Origin: JALONH01 sp046329235
GTDB taxonomy: Bacteria > Bacteroidota > Bacteroidia > Cytophagales > Cytophagaceae
Assembly: GCA_046329235.1 (NCBI GenBank)
Contig: JAXLVA010000001.1
Coordinates: 930,001 to 994,000, forward strand
DNA: 64,000 nt
Reading direction: 5' to 3'
Shown: piece by piece, positions 42,279 to 51,003 of the stretch
How positions within the stretch are numbered: the stretch's first letter is position 1
Layout: every line of letters begins with the position of its first letter
The notes under the pieces: generated by a model
Database searches by the model: none
What the model was told of the DNA's origin: nothing
Seen by the model: only the letters and a program-made list of their open reading frames with translations
Translations under genes and position numbers: made by a program

Positions 42279-43568
42279 ATGAAAGACAACTCTTTTTTAC
42301 TCAAAAGTCATACTTATATTCTCCTGTTTTTATTCATGGGAATAGCTGTTAATGCCGTCTTAATATTAAAGACCGGTCATCGCCGACAAGAACTCAAGGA
42401 AGATTGGGTCGAGATATCAGAGATTAAATATGGTCTATTTAATATGGATCATTGGAAAACAGTCATCGCAGAAGTATTAGAGAAAAAAATTAATGAATTC
42501 GAGTTAGAGGACTCTAATAAAGTTGTGGTTCAAATGAAAGTTGAAAAGTTTTTGTACAAAACCATCAACGAATTTGAATCTAAGTTTTATAGAGATAATC
42601 AAAAGACACTATCAGGTTCTATGAAAAACATGGTGGTATCTTATACCGGAATGATGGATAAAATAAAATCCGAAGTTCCTAATCTGTCTAAACAAGTCGT
42701 AGATTTTATATCTAAACCACAAAATAAAGTTGCTATTAAGTATTTCATCAAATCTAAATTAGATGAATACTTTTCGGAAACCTATGCTGCTGTAGATTAT
42801 ACAGCTAGTGATCTTATTGTAAAAAAATATCATCAAACTAGTATCGCAGAAGCCAAGTCGGAGATTCAACGCTTGATCGACAAGCAGGATACTATGTGGA
42901 CGATTGTTAAAATAGCGTTAATCATATTGGCCGGTTCTGCAGGGATGATATTATTCCTTATTTCTTCGCTAAGTAGGGCAGATCTGTTGTTAAGTATTTT
43001 GATTAGTTTATCCTTAATGATTTTAGGTATTGCCATGCCTATGATTGAAATTGACGCACGTATAGCCGAATTGAAATTTACATTTTTAGGAGAGTCTGTT
43101 CAGTTTACGAATCAAGTACTTTATTATAAAAGTAAAAGTATTATGGAAGTGGTGAGTCTGATGTTGACACAAAAGAAAACAGATGTGTTTATAGTTGGTT
43201 TGCTCATCTTCTCCTTTAGTGTATTATTCCCCGCGATTAAATTAGTATCCTCTATCTTATTACTCTATCGTCCGGAGTGGAATCATCCGGTGATTCGTTT
43301 CTTTGTGTTCAAGTCAGGGAAGTGGTCCATGGCGGATGTGATGGTGGTGGCCATCTTTATGGCTTATATTGGGTTTAGTGGAATCATTACAGAGCAGCTT
43401 TTCCATTTAGAGAAAATATCGAATCAGTTAAGTGTACTTACTACTAATGAATCCTCCCTTCAAATTGGATTTTATGCATTCATCTCTTTTGTGATGATTA
43501 GTATGCTTATTTCCTATCGTATTCAAAAATTACAGAAGGAGGGAAGGGTTACAGAGTTGACATATTAG
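42279..43568 (+). CDS. PqiA-like (paraquat-inducible protein A) membrane protein
   Basis: 429 residues from the ATG at 42279. A membrane segment near the N-terminus is followed by a coiled periplasmic stretch of ~200 residues, then at least four membrane segments. The C-terminal half matches PqiA: 'FIVGLLIFSFSVLFPAIKLVSSILLLY', 'FVFKSGKWSMADVMVVAIFMAYIGFSGI'. PqiA proteins work with MCE-domain proteins in envelope lipid handling; no MCE gene is adjacent. The long periplasmic insert is unlike E. coli PqiA and may be lineage-specific. Confidence 0.75.
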   Translation: MKDNSFLLKSHTYILLFLFMGIAVNAVLILKTGHRRQELKEDWVEISEIKYGLFNMDHWKTVIAEVLEKKINEFELEDSNKVVVQMKVEKFLYKTINEFESKFYRDNQKTLSGSMKNMVVSYTGMMDKIKSEVPNLSKQVVDFISKPQNKVAIKYFIKSKLDEYFSETYAAVDYTASDLIVKKYHQTSIAEAKSEIQRLIDKQDTMWTIVKIALIILAGSAGMILFLISSLSRADLLLSILISLSLMILGIAMPMIEIDARIAELKFTFLGESVQFTNQVLYYKSKSIMEVVSLMLTQKKTDVFIVGLLIFSFSVLFPAIKLVSSILLLYRPEWNHPVIRFFVFKSGKWSMADVMVVAIFMAYIGFSGIITEQLFHLEKISNQLSVLTTNESSLQIGFYAFISFVMISMLISYRIQKLQKEGRVTELTY

Positions 43569-43573
43569 AGAGA

Positions 43574-43606
43574 GGAGAAAGAGGGGACACTTCGCTCTAT
43601 TTCTCC
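43574..43606 (+). terminator. Degenerate terminator of the GAAAGAG family, copy C
   Basis: GGAGAAA pairs with TTTCTCC; the interior (GAGGGGACACTTCGCTC) is recognisably related to the hairpins at 32201 and 32721. Confidence 0.55.
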
Positions 43607-43698
43607 ATTCTCTTCCTTTTTAGTATATAGATTTATGCCCTTGTAATATATTTTTAACTAATTTGTTATCAGATGGTTAAAGTATTTTCCATTTTTTA

Positions 43699-43747
43699 TT
43701 TGCAACCATTTGGTTTCTTTTTGATATTTGCAATGAAATGGTTGCAA
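43699..43747 (+). promoter_or_regulatory. ArsR-family promoter with overlapping 12-bp inverted-repeat operator
   Basis: -33 TTTG at 43699-43702, a 20-base gap, then GATATTTG (7 of 8 to TAnnTTTG) at 43723-43730. TTGCAACCATTT (43700-43711) and AAATGGTTGCAA (43736-43747) are perfect inverted repeats placed on the -33 element and the predicted start of transcription. Confidence 0.65.
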
Positions 43748-43763
43748 GTTAACATTTGTCATC

Positions 43764-44084
43764 ATGCGCAGAGATATATTCCAAGCAATTGCAGATCCTA
43801 CTCGAAGAGCCATCATTATGCTGTTAGCAGTACAAGCGATGACTCCGAACGCTATGGCTGAACATTTTCAATGTACTCGTCAGGCGGTATCTAAACACAT
43901 ACAAATCCTTTGTGAATGTGAGTTGTTATCACAGGAGCAAAAGGGTAGAGAGATTTGGTATCATCTGGAATCTGAAAAAATGAAAGAAATAGAAAAATGG
44001 CTAGAGCAGTTTAAACTCTTAATGAGTAAACGCTTTGAGCAATTGGATAACGTATTAGAACAACTTAAACAAAAGAAAAAATGA
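43764..44084 (+). CDS. ArsR-family transcriptional regulator
   Basis: 106 residues with a winged helix-turn-helix ('RRDIFQAIADPTRRAIIMLLAVQAMTPNAMAEHFQCTRQAVSKHIQILCECELL'). It lacks the paired Cys metal box of arsenic sensors, and belongs to the group encoded before AHSA1/SRPBCC genes. Its stop overlaps the next start (ATGA), so both proteins come from one message. It probably represses its own promoter through the inverted repeat at 43700-43747. Confidence 0.9.
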   Translation: MRRDIFQAIADPTRRAIIMLLAVQAMTPNAMAEHFQCTRQAVSKHIQILCECELLSQEQKGREIWYHLESEKMKEIEKWLEQFKLLMSKRFEQLDNVLEQLKQKKK

Positions 44085-45043
44085 GCAAGGCTATTTTATT
44101 TGATTTTAAAGTAGACGCGTCTACTAACACCATTCGTGTAGATCGTTCCTTTAATGCGCCCGTAGACTTGGTTTGGGCTGCATGGACAGAACCTGATATT
44201 TTAGAACAATGGTGGGCTCCTAAACCTTACAAAGCAGTAGTTGCCTCTATGGACTTCAGAGAAGGTGGACGCATGTTGTATTACATGTTAAGCCCGGAAG
44301 GTGATAAACACTGGTGTTTATTTGATTATGAAACCATCAACCCTTTAAAGTCATATAGTGGAATGGATGCTTTCTGTGATGAAAATGCGGTCATCAATAC
44401 GAATCATCCTCGTATGCACTGGACTAATTCTTTTGAAGATAAAGGAGATGAAACCATCGTTCATGTAGCTATTAAATTTGATTCTTATAAAGACATTGAA
44501 GCCATTATTCAAATGGGCTTCAAAGAAGGATTCACTATGGGCTTACAAAACTTGGACGATTACATCAGCGCTCAGTTCTATTTACGTGCACAGAAGAAGC
44601 CGAACAATCAGCCTCGTGTATCAACGTATGTAAACTTCCCTGGAAATACAGAAGAAGCATTCTTGTTCTATCGTTCCGTGTTCAAAACAGAATTCATTCA
44701 AGGAATGCAACGCTTCCGTGATATACCTCCAAGTCCGGATGCGCCTAACTTACCGGAGAATATCAAGGATATGATTTTACACGTAGAGCTACCTATGTTA
44801 GGTGGCCATGTATTGATGGGTACGGATGCTCCAAAAGAGATGGGCTTCGAGCTTACATCCGGAAATAACATGCACATCAATCTAGAACCTTCATCTCGAG
44901 AAGAAACCGATCGTATTTTTAATGCTTTATCAGAAGGTGGAAATGTAACGATGCCTCTGATGGATATGTTCTTTGGAGCTTATTATGGTTCTTGTACGGA
45001 TAAGTACGGAATCAATTGGATGCTTCATTTCAGAACCAAATAA
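44081..45043 (+). CDS. AHSA1/SRPBCC domain fused to a PhnB-like VOC domain
   Basis: 320 residues in two domains. Residues about 12-165 are an AHSA1-type SRPBCC fold ('TIRVDRSFNAPVDLVWAAWTEPDILEQWW', 'EGGRMLYYMLSPEG'), a hydrophobic-ligand pocket. Residues about 175-320 are a PhnB-like VOC domain ('VSTYVNFPGNTEEAFLFYRSVF', 'HVLMGTDAPKEMGF', 'MPLMDMFFGAYYGSCTDKYGINWML'). Each alone is a common neighbour of ArsR regulators; the fusion suggests that they act on the same small molecule. The ligand is unknown. Confidence 0.85.
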   Translation: MSKAILFDFKVDASTNTIRVDRSFNAPVDLVWAAWTEPDILEQWWAPKPYKAVVASMDFREGGRMLYYMLSPEGDKHWCLFDYETINPLKSYSGMDAFCDENAVINTNHPRMHWTNSFEDKGDETIVHVAIKFDSYKDIEAIIQMGFKEGFTMGLQNLDDYISAQFYLRAQKKPNNQPRVSTYVNFPGNTEEAFLFYRSVFKTEFIQGMQRFRDIPPSPDAPNLPENIKDMILHVELPMLGGHVLMGTDAPKEMGFELTSGNNMHINLEPSSREETDRIFNALSEGGNVTMPLMDMFFGAYYGSCTDKYGINWMLHFRTK

Positions 45044-45049
45044 TTACAT

Positions 45050-45087
45050 AGGAAGGCCCATCGCTTTTTACTAGCTTTGGGCCTCCT
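45050..45087 (+). terminator. Imperfect hairpin between the SRPBCC-VOC and sugE genes
   Basis: AGGAAGGCCC pairs with GGGCCTCCT, with one bulged A, around an 18-base loop. It lacks a clear T-run, so it may be a weak terminator or a leader structure. It does not resemble a guanidine riboswitch. Confidence 0.4.
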
Positions 45088-45102
45088 TAATTAATTACAC
45101 GA

Positions 45103-45432
45103 ATGAACTGGATATTACTAATCATAGCAGGCTTATTTGAAGTAGCGTTTGCTACTTGTTTGGGAAAAGCAAAAGAAGCACAAGGCTCCACGATGTGGGC
45201 TTGGTATGCCGGGTTTTTAGTATCACTTACCATCAGTATGATTTTATTGGTTAAGGTGACGCAATCGTTACCGATAGGCACCGCATACGCTGTGTGGACA
45301 GGTGTAGGCGCAGTAGGGACCGTATTAATGGGGATTATCTTTTTTCAAGAGCCGATAAACTTTTGGAGGCTGTTTTTTATTACTACACTTATCGTATCCA
45401 TTATTGGATTAAAAATGGTCACACACGATTAA
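45103..45432 (+). CDS. sugE: SMR-family exporter, SugE/Gdx type
   Basis: 109 residues, four membrane helices, with the essential Glu13 in helix 1 ('GLFEVAFATCLG'). 'GTAYAVWTGVGAVG' in helix 3 is the SugE/Gdx signature rather than the EmrE one, which points to export of guanidinium (a proton antiporter). Homologues work as dual-topology homodimers. A single gene is present, as expected for that type. Confidence 0.9.
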   Translation: MNWILLIIAGLFEVAFATCLGKAKEAQGSTMWAWYAGFLVSLTISMILLVKVTQSLPIGTAYAVWTGVGAVGTVLMGIIFFQEPINFWRLFFITTLIVSIIGLKMVTHD

Positions 45433-45644
45433 TTGATAAAAAATATTATCAAAATAACACGTATTCTAAATACTGAATTTTTATTACAATTTATTGAAAG
45501 TTAGGTGGATAACGTCTCGTTACCATTTGACGGTTTCATTGTTTTAAGTGTATAAATTAGTACCACTATGCTACAACTTGTTTTTTTATTTTTATACACT
45601 ATTACTCAAATTACCTACGTCATTACGCTTTTATTGCACGTAGA

Positions 45645-46688
45645 TTAATGACGGATTACCTTTCCGTTAGGTGAGTAAACAATGGGCGCTATCTCAACCG
45701 CTTTAGGGTTTTGATAGGCGGGAAGTTCTTGCTTTAAAATATTTAAAAAATGTTCTTCTTTACAGGGTAAGGTGTTTACTTGAATGATGACTTGCTGACC
45801 AAGTCGTTCATCTGTTTTTCCTTTCACATAAAAATCGCCTCTCCATTGATTCTTGCGATAGATCATCTGAATTTTATTCTCTAATTCTTCCGGATGAATT
45901 TTAATACCTCCACTATTAATGACAAAATCTGCTCTCCCTTTAATTTTAAATTCAGTAGGAGAGAATAGCTCTACCATGTCGGTCGTGTGCGCCGTAACGC
46001 CTAACCAATCATCCTGAATCATCAAGCAAGAATGCTCATCTTGACTTAGCGTGACTCCTTTCAACGTTTTAAAACTTTTCTCCAATTCAGGATAAATAGT
46101 TTTTAACGCCACGTGTGAAAGTGTTTCTGTCATACCATATGATAGGTATACTTTAGTAGCAATGTGTTCGTGAATACTATTGCTTAAAGACGTATTGACT
46201 TCGGCACCACCTAAAAGGATGTGTCGGATGTGATTTAGTTTTCTTACTTCTCTTTCATCTTGCAACATGTTGTACAACTGTACCGGAGCTAGTGTGATAA
46301 AATCATACCACTGATCTTTCCATGGAATCAATTTAGAGCCGGGAGGAACATAATATAAAGTTGCTTCCGCAATGAGCGCACGATATAGTTGCATGCGACC
46401 GGCAATCTTATCTAGAGGTAGTGCTAAAACGAAAGTAGAAGAGGAATCTAATTGAAAAAAATCAAGAGTACGAAGTACACTTTGACGGATTTGCTGTCGG
46501 TCTAATTCTATCTGTTTGGGAAGGCCGGTAGAACCGGAGGTGCTAATTTTTAGGGTGTCATTGGATAAGTACCATTCTCGTATACAGTGGATTAGAGATT
46601 GATACTCCATGGGAATAGTACTATCCGGATATAGAATACGGTTTTTGTCCCAAAAAACACCATTTATATGTAACTGAAACGCACCCAT
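45645..46688 (-). CDS. menE: o-Succinylbenzoate-CoA ligase (MenE-like)
   Basis: 347 residues, short for the family, as in other Bacteroidota. AMP-binding motif 'STSGSTGLPKQIEL', 'YGMTETLSHVALK', and the hinge/core region 'GRADFVINSGGIKIHPEELENKI'; a C-terminal Lys ('NGKVIRH') is present. It activates o-succinylbenzoate for menaquinone synthesis. No other men genes are adjacent in the window. It could be another acyl-CoA ligase, but the size and motifs fit MenE. Confidence 0.82.
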   Translation of the reverse strand: MGAFQLHINGVFWDKNRILYPDSTIPMEYQSLIHCIREWYLSNDTLKISTSGSTGLPKQIELDRQQIRQSVLRTLDFFQLDSSSTFVLALPLDKIAGRMQLYRALIAEATLYYVPPGSKLIPWKDQWYDFITLAPVQLYNMLQDEREVRKLNHIRHILLGGAEVNTSLSNSIHEHIATKVYLSYGMTETLSHVALKTIYPELEKSFKTLKGVTLSQDEHSCLMIQDDWLGVTAHTTDMVELFSPTEFKIKGRADFVINSGGIKIHPEELENKIQMIYRKNQWRGDFYVKGKTDERLGQQVIIQVNTLPCKEEHFLNILKQELPAYQNPKAVEIAPIVYSPNGKVIRH

Positions 46689-46746
46689 ATAAGACGTAAT
46701 TCTCTAAAATTAGTACAATAATTTTAGAATGCTAATCAAAACCTGT

Positions 46747-46754
46747 TATTTTTG
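46747..46754 (+). promoter_or_regulatory. Candidate -7 element for nhaD
   Basis: TATTTTTG matches TAnnTTTG, with the ATG 47 bases downstream. Confidence 0.45.
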
Positions 46755-46800
46755 CTTAACCCTTTCTTATTGACAACTTATTTAACCCCAAACGATTTCT

Positions 46801-48159
46801 ATGGCTACATTACTTGTCGTGCTCTTTATTGTTGGATACACGGCCATCGTATTCGAACACGTAATCAATTTAAACAAAACAGCAACGGCATTACTAACAG
46901 GTGTGCTTTGTTGGACCGTTATGACCTTAGGTACTCCGAGTACTGAGTTCATGATGTTAGAACACGTGAAAGCCTTTTTCGACGGTCAATCCGGCGATTT
47001 TCATGAATTGTATAGTGCCTTTACCAAACATGAGTTAAGTCACCATTTATCTTCTATTGCTGAAATCTTATTCTTCTTATTAGGCGCTATGACTATTGTT
47101 GAATTGATGGACGCTCATGGCGCTTTTCGTGTCATCACGGATAAGATTACCACTACCAATCGTGTGAAGTTACTTTGGATTATCGCCATACTAGCTTTCG
47201 TATTAGCTGCCATCCTAGACAGTTTGGCTACAGCTATTATCATGATAACCTTATTACGTAAACTGGTTACTGATACGGAACAGCGTATGTTCTACGCCGG
47301 TTTAGTGGTGATTGCTGCCAATGCAGGTGGAGCATTCTCACCTATTGGAAATGTGACAACAACGATGTTATGGATTGGCGGGCAAATTTCCATCAGTGAA
47401 ATCATGTTGTGGTTAATCATTCCAAGTATCGTGTGTTTATTAGTACCATTGATTTATATCACGTACACCATGAAAGATCGTGATGTTCCTTTGAAAATAG
47501 TAACAGAGCCTAAAGAACATAATGATGAAACTCCTCAACAACGTATGGTAATGTTTATTGCCGGTGTGGGCGTGTTATTGTTTGTTCCTATTTTCAAAGC
47601 TGTAACACACTTACCTCCATATATGGGTATGTTATTAGCCTTAGGTATTGTGTGGGTAGTATCTGAAATGACCAACAAACACAAAGACGAAGCATTAAAA
47701 GCTCCTTACACCGTAGGACATGCGTTGAGTAAAATTGATACTACCAGTATCTTATTCTTCATGGGGATTTTGTTATCTATTAGTGCATTAGAGTCCATGC
47801 ATCTGTTAAGTAGCTTAGCGCATTGGTTAAGCAGTCAAATTGCAAGTTTAGATATTATCGTATTCATTATTGGTATTGCTTCAGCGGTGATTGATAACGT
47901 TCCTTTGGTAGCTGCTTCTATGGGTATGTATAGCTTAGAGCAATTCCCGATGGATGATAAATTATGGCATTTAATGGCATATTGTGCCGGAACAGGTGGA
48001 AGTATCCTTATCATTGGTTCTGCAGCAGGTGTTGCTGTGATGGGTATGGAAAAGATTAGTTTCGGTTGGTATATGAAACGAATTGCTCTTTTGGCACTTC
48101 TTGGATATGTGGCCGGTACTTTGGTATATTTAGGGCTATATTCTTTATTAGCTGCTTAA
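46801..48159 (+). CDS. nhaD: NhaD-type Na+/H+ antiporter
   Basis: 452 residues, about 11-12 membrane segments. The NhaD signature 'VIAANAGGAFSPIGNVTTTMLW' and 'IASAVIDNVPLVAASMGMY' place it in the ion transporter superfamily rather than citrate transporters. It exports Na+ (or Li+) in exchange for protons at the inner membrane. A ROK-family kinase gene follows closely and may share the transcript. Confidence 0.9.
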   Translation: MATLLVVLFIVGYTAIVFEHVINLNKTATALLTGVLCWTVMTLGTPSTEFMMLEHVKAFFDGQSGDFHELYSAFTKHELSHHLSSIAEILFFLLGAMTIVELMDAHGAFRVITDKITTTNRVKLLWIIAILAFVLAAILDSLATAIIMITLLRKLVTDTEQRMFYAGLVVIAANAGGAFSPIGNVTTTMLWIGGQISISEIMLWLIIPSIVCLLVPLIYITYTMKDRDVPLKIVTEPKEHNDETPQQRMVMFIAGVGVLLFVPIFKAVTHLPPYMGMLLALGIVWVVSEMTNKHKDEALKAPYTVGHALSKIDTTSILFFMGILLSISALESMHLLSSLAHWLSSQIASLDIIVFIIGIASAVIDNVPLVAASMGMYSLEQFPMDDKLWHLMAYCAGTGGSILIIGSAAGVAVMGMEKISFGWYMKRIALLALLGYVAGTLVYLGLYSLLAA

Positions 48160-48178
48160 TCGTTTGAAACAGACAGAT

Positions 48179-49081
48179 ATGATTTTAGGTATTGATGTAG
48201 GGGGGACCTCTGCAAAATTTGGTATCGTGACTCCGCAAGGAGAAATTAAACACGCGAAACGTTTCATGACGGCTGAATGGGTAGACACCATCGGTTTTGT
48301 GGAATCAATGAAAAAAGAAATTGGTAACTATTTAAAAGAGTTTCCTCAAATCAAAGGTGTTGGTATTGGCTGGCCTGGATTAGTTTCACTAGATCGTAAG
48401 AAAGTCATTTTATTACCCAATATTCCTACAGTAAAGGATTGTCCAATCGTAGAGATTCTACGTTCAGAATATCCTCACATCACTTTCAAAATTGAAAACG
48501 ATGCTAAGTGTGCCGCTTTAGGTGAGTACTACTTTGGTAAAAACAAAAAAGATACCTTCGCCTTATTGACACTTGGTACCGGTGTAGGTGGGGGAATTGT
48601 ATTGAGTGGTAAATTATTCATTGGTGGTCGTGGTAACGCTACAGAAGTAGGTCACATGATTATGTCGAATGGTATTACCTTGGAAAACCAAGTAGGTATC
48701 CAACACTTAATCAACTATACTAAAGAACGTTTACTACAGGATAAAGGAATTACTTCTTCTTTACATGAAGAAGAAGAGTTATCGCCCAAAGTAATTCGTG
48801 ACCATGCAGCGAAAGGTGATGCTTTAGCATTAGATATCTTCCGTCACATTGGTAAAGTATTAGGAGAAGGTGCCGTGAACATCATCCGCGTAGTGGATGT
48901 AGACACTATCTTACTAGGTGGTGGTATCTCCGGTGCTTTAGAATTCTTCTTACCGGAAATGAAAGCAACTATCAAAAAATGGTTACCTGCTTATTATACT
49001 GAAAACCTATTTATAGGTCAGGCTACATTAGAAAATGATGCCGGGCTTTTAGGCGCAGCAGGACTTATCATGGAGTCATAA
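48179..49081 (+). CDS. ROK-family sugar kinase (glucokinase-like)
   Basis: 300 residues from the ATG at 48179 (TTG at 48164 is an alternative first codon). ATP motif 'ILGIDVGGTSAKFGIV', catalytic Asp in 'FKIENDAKCAALGEYYFGK', and 'LLTLGTGVGGGIVLSGKLFIGGRGNATEVGH'. The Cys-rich zinc motif (CxCGxxGCxE) that normally follows 'GH' in ROK kinases is missing: the sequence runs 'GHMIMSNGITLENQVGIQHL'. Probably phosphorylates glucose or a related hexose. Confidence 0.85.
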   Translation: MILGIDVGGTSAKFGIVTPQGEIKHAKRFMTAEWVDTIGFVESMKKEIGNYLKEFPQIKGVGIGWPGLVSLDRKKVILLPNIPTVKDCPIVEILRSEYPHITFKIENDAKCAALGEYYFGKNKKDTFALLTLGTGVGGGIVLSGKLFIGGRGNATEVGHMIMSNGITLENQVGIQHLINYTKERLLQDKGITSSLHEEEELSPKVIRDHAAKGDALALDIFRHIGKVLGEGAVNIIRVVDVDTILLGGGISGALEFFLPEMKATIKKWLPAYYTENLFIGQATLENDAGLLGAAGLIMES

Positions 49082-49085
49082 AAAG

Positions 49086-49113
49086 AAAGGGAGCGAATTG
49101 CTCCCTTTTTTAT
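49086..49113 (+). terminator. Terminator after the ROK kinase gene
   Basis: AAAGGGAGC pairs with GCTCCCTTT around GAATT, followed by a T-run; the converging minus-strand gene begins its stop inside the T-run. Confidence 0.85.
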
Positions 49114-50603
49114 TTTTGATATAATATCAAATCATCCATTTTTAATCGTTCGGAATCATCTTTGATTTTTAATACCTGATGATAGTTTAATCCGGCATAT
49201 TCAGCATTCTCAAAACCTAACATCATCTCACGTCGACAAGGATTGTCGATTGTCGCAAATACACGATCAGGAGTGGGAACAAAATCTTGCCATCCATTAT
49301 ATCTGCTTTCAATGTCAAATAATACCCAAGCACCGGTAGGAACTTTTAAATACTCATCCATGGTCAAAAGTACTTTGATCGGAATTTGATCTTCTGCTTT
49401 TAAGTAAGGAATAATCCCGTTGCTACAAGTGACATATAACGTATCTCCTTTAGGCATATGATGTCTGATTTGACTAGTCATAGTTACATATCCACTTGGC
49501 TGATACTCCATGTAATGGGTTTTGATTTTACTCCACTGCCATGCAACAGATGCTAGAATGGTAAGGAATAAAATACTATAAGCCGTTAAAGCCGATTGTT
49601 GAAGCTTTGATTTTTGAATGATTCGTTGAATGACCACGCATGCTCCGTGCAAGCCTATGAATAGAAGAAAAGGAATTAAAATAGAGAGTACTCTTGGAGC
49701 GGATGGAAGGATAGAAATGACAAATATCCAATAAAATGAAAATAAAATTAATAGATATAAAGGGTGTTTCTTAGAATTTAATGTATGTTGATATACGAAG
49801 TATAACATGGCAACTATTCCGGCAATACACCAGAAGCTTTCCCAATAAGCAACATAATAGCTGTGACTAAATAAGGATAACTTTAATACACTGCTATTGC
49901 CCGATGTAATTTCAGAACGATTAAAAATAATGGCAATGAATACTTTTACATATTGTAATATGGGCAACTTAGCCAGTAGTGATAGGAGAGAAGTGAAAAT
50001 AAGTACCCAACTCACGGATAAAAACATGATGACGTTTTGTCTCCATTGGTGGTTTCTATTGATGAAAATGAGTAAGCCTAAGAAGCCCAATAAGGCCACC
50101 ATCTTGTAGTTCCACAAAATGATAATTCCACTAAAGACGATTAAGCCAATTCTCGAATTATCCTTCATCCATTTAGTTAGATAGTACCACCAAAAAGCAA
50201 ATAACAACAACGTTCCCGGCTCAATACCAATTTGATTACTTAAGTGTACGAATAAAAAACTACTGACAAATGGAAGGGTTAACATCCATGGTTTGTCTTG
50301 CCAATCTTTATGGTATTGATTGATTAATAAAGTAGATATGAGCCAGATGCCTAACGTAGTCATCATGACGGAGAGTAATACTAACTTTTGTTTGAGGAAG
50401 ATAAATCCAAGACCATAGACTAGGTGTGCTAAAGGAGCGGCATGTTGAAATACTCTGCTGAAATTTCCTTCGGCAATTTCTTGTGCAATTTGAAAATGAA
50501 CAACGGAATCGTAATCCCAAAATGGATTTTGTAGTACGTAAATAGATTGTACTATAAAAAATAGTAATAATAGAATACCATTAAAAAATCTACTCCAAAC
50601 CAT
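49110..50603 (-). CDS. GT-C fold membrane glycosyltransferase (PMT/GT39-like)
   Basis: 497 residues, 10 or more membrane segments. The first loop carries 'NPFWDYDSVVHFQIAQEI' with acidic residues, the expected position of the catalytic or metal-binding Asp in GT39/GT83-type enzymes. A soluble C-terminal part of ~110 residues follows. It probably transfers a sugar from a polyprenyl-phosphate donor outside the membrane; the acceptor is unknown. Overlaps the upstream gene by 14 bases and ends the operon. Confidence 0.7.
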   Translation of the reverse strand: MVWSRFFNGILLLLFFIVQSIYVLQNPFWDYDSVVHFQIAQEIAEGNFSRVFQHAAPLAHLVYGLGFIFLKQKLVLLSVMMTTLGIWLISTLLINQYHKDWQDKPWMLTLPFVSSFLFVHLSNQIGIEPGTLLLFAFWWYYLTKWMKDNSRIGLIVFSGIIILWNYKMVALLGFLGLLIFINRNHQWRQNVIMFLSVSWVLIFTSLLSLLAKLPILQYVKVFIAIIFNRSEITSGNSSVLKLSLFSHSYYVAYWESFWCIAGIVAMLYFVYQHTLNSKKHPLYLLILFSFYWIFVISILPSAPRVLSILIPFLLFIGLHGACVVIQRIIQKSKLQQSALTAYSILFLTILASVAWQWSKIKTHYMEYQPSGYVTMTSQIRHHMPKGDTLYVTCSNGIIPYLKAEDQIPIKVLLTMDEYLKVPTGAWVLFDIESRYNGWQDFVPTPDRVFATIDNPCRREMMLGFENAEYAGLNYHQVLKIKDDSERLKMDDLILYQK

Positions 50604-51003
50604 AATGAGTTTTGATAAAATTACCGTTGGCTATTAACTTATCTTGGTTCACATCTCTTCTATATTCATATACCCAAGCAGGTATATTGTTTACAAGAAC
50701 CTCTTTACGAAGATAGTCATAACTATTGACATCCACTGTAGAAGTTAAGTTTTCTTCGATAGCGTTTTCATATTCGTCCATTAAGAATAATAAATCCGGA
50801 TGATTAATCAGATATAACTCTCCGTGAATGGGAGTATTCCCGTTCAATAGTAAGCCCGGATACCAATCTACCATGTACAAGGTTCCTTTTACAATACCTT
50901 TTTGTACATAAGAGGTCATGGAATGAAACAAGCGAGTGTATTCATTCTTATCTTCAAACACCTTTTGAAGGGAACCGTATACGAATATGTGGCTTACAGA
51001 CAT
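50590..51003 (-). CDS. Gamma-glutamylcyclotransferase-like (AIG2/GGCT) protein
   Basis: 137 residues. 'HIFVYGSLQKVF' is the YGSL substrate loop, and the catalytic Glu is probably the Glu of 'LMDEYENA'. GGCT-like proteins cleave gamma-glutamyl amides to 5-oxoproline. Overlaps both neighbours, in the middle of the operon. Confidence 0.8.
   Translation of the reverse strand: MSVSHIFVYGSLQKVFEDKNEYTRLFHSMTSYVQKGIVKGTLYMVDWYPGLLLNGNTPIHGELYLINHPDLLFLMDEYENAIEENLTSTVDVNSYDYLRKEVLVNNIPAWVYEYRRDVNQDKLIANGNFIKTHYGLE

Noticed and set aside
43673..43861. 62-codon ORF overlapping the ArsR gene start
   Set aside because: It lies in another frame over the promoter/operator and the ArsR helix-turn-helix coding sequence.
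45044..45102. Guanidine riboswitch before the SugE-type exporter
   Set aside because: The only structure is an imperfect hairpin; conserved ACGR loops or other guanidine motif cores are absent.
45568..45648. 26-codon hydrophobic ORF (starts MLQLVFLFLYT) before menE's stop
   Set aside because: No clear promoter or ribosome-binding site, overlaps the menE stop, and its hydrophobic character is expected from T-rich sequence. It could still be a real small peptide, but evidence is too thin.
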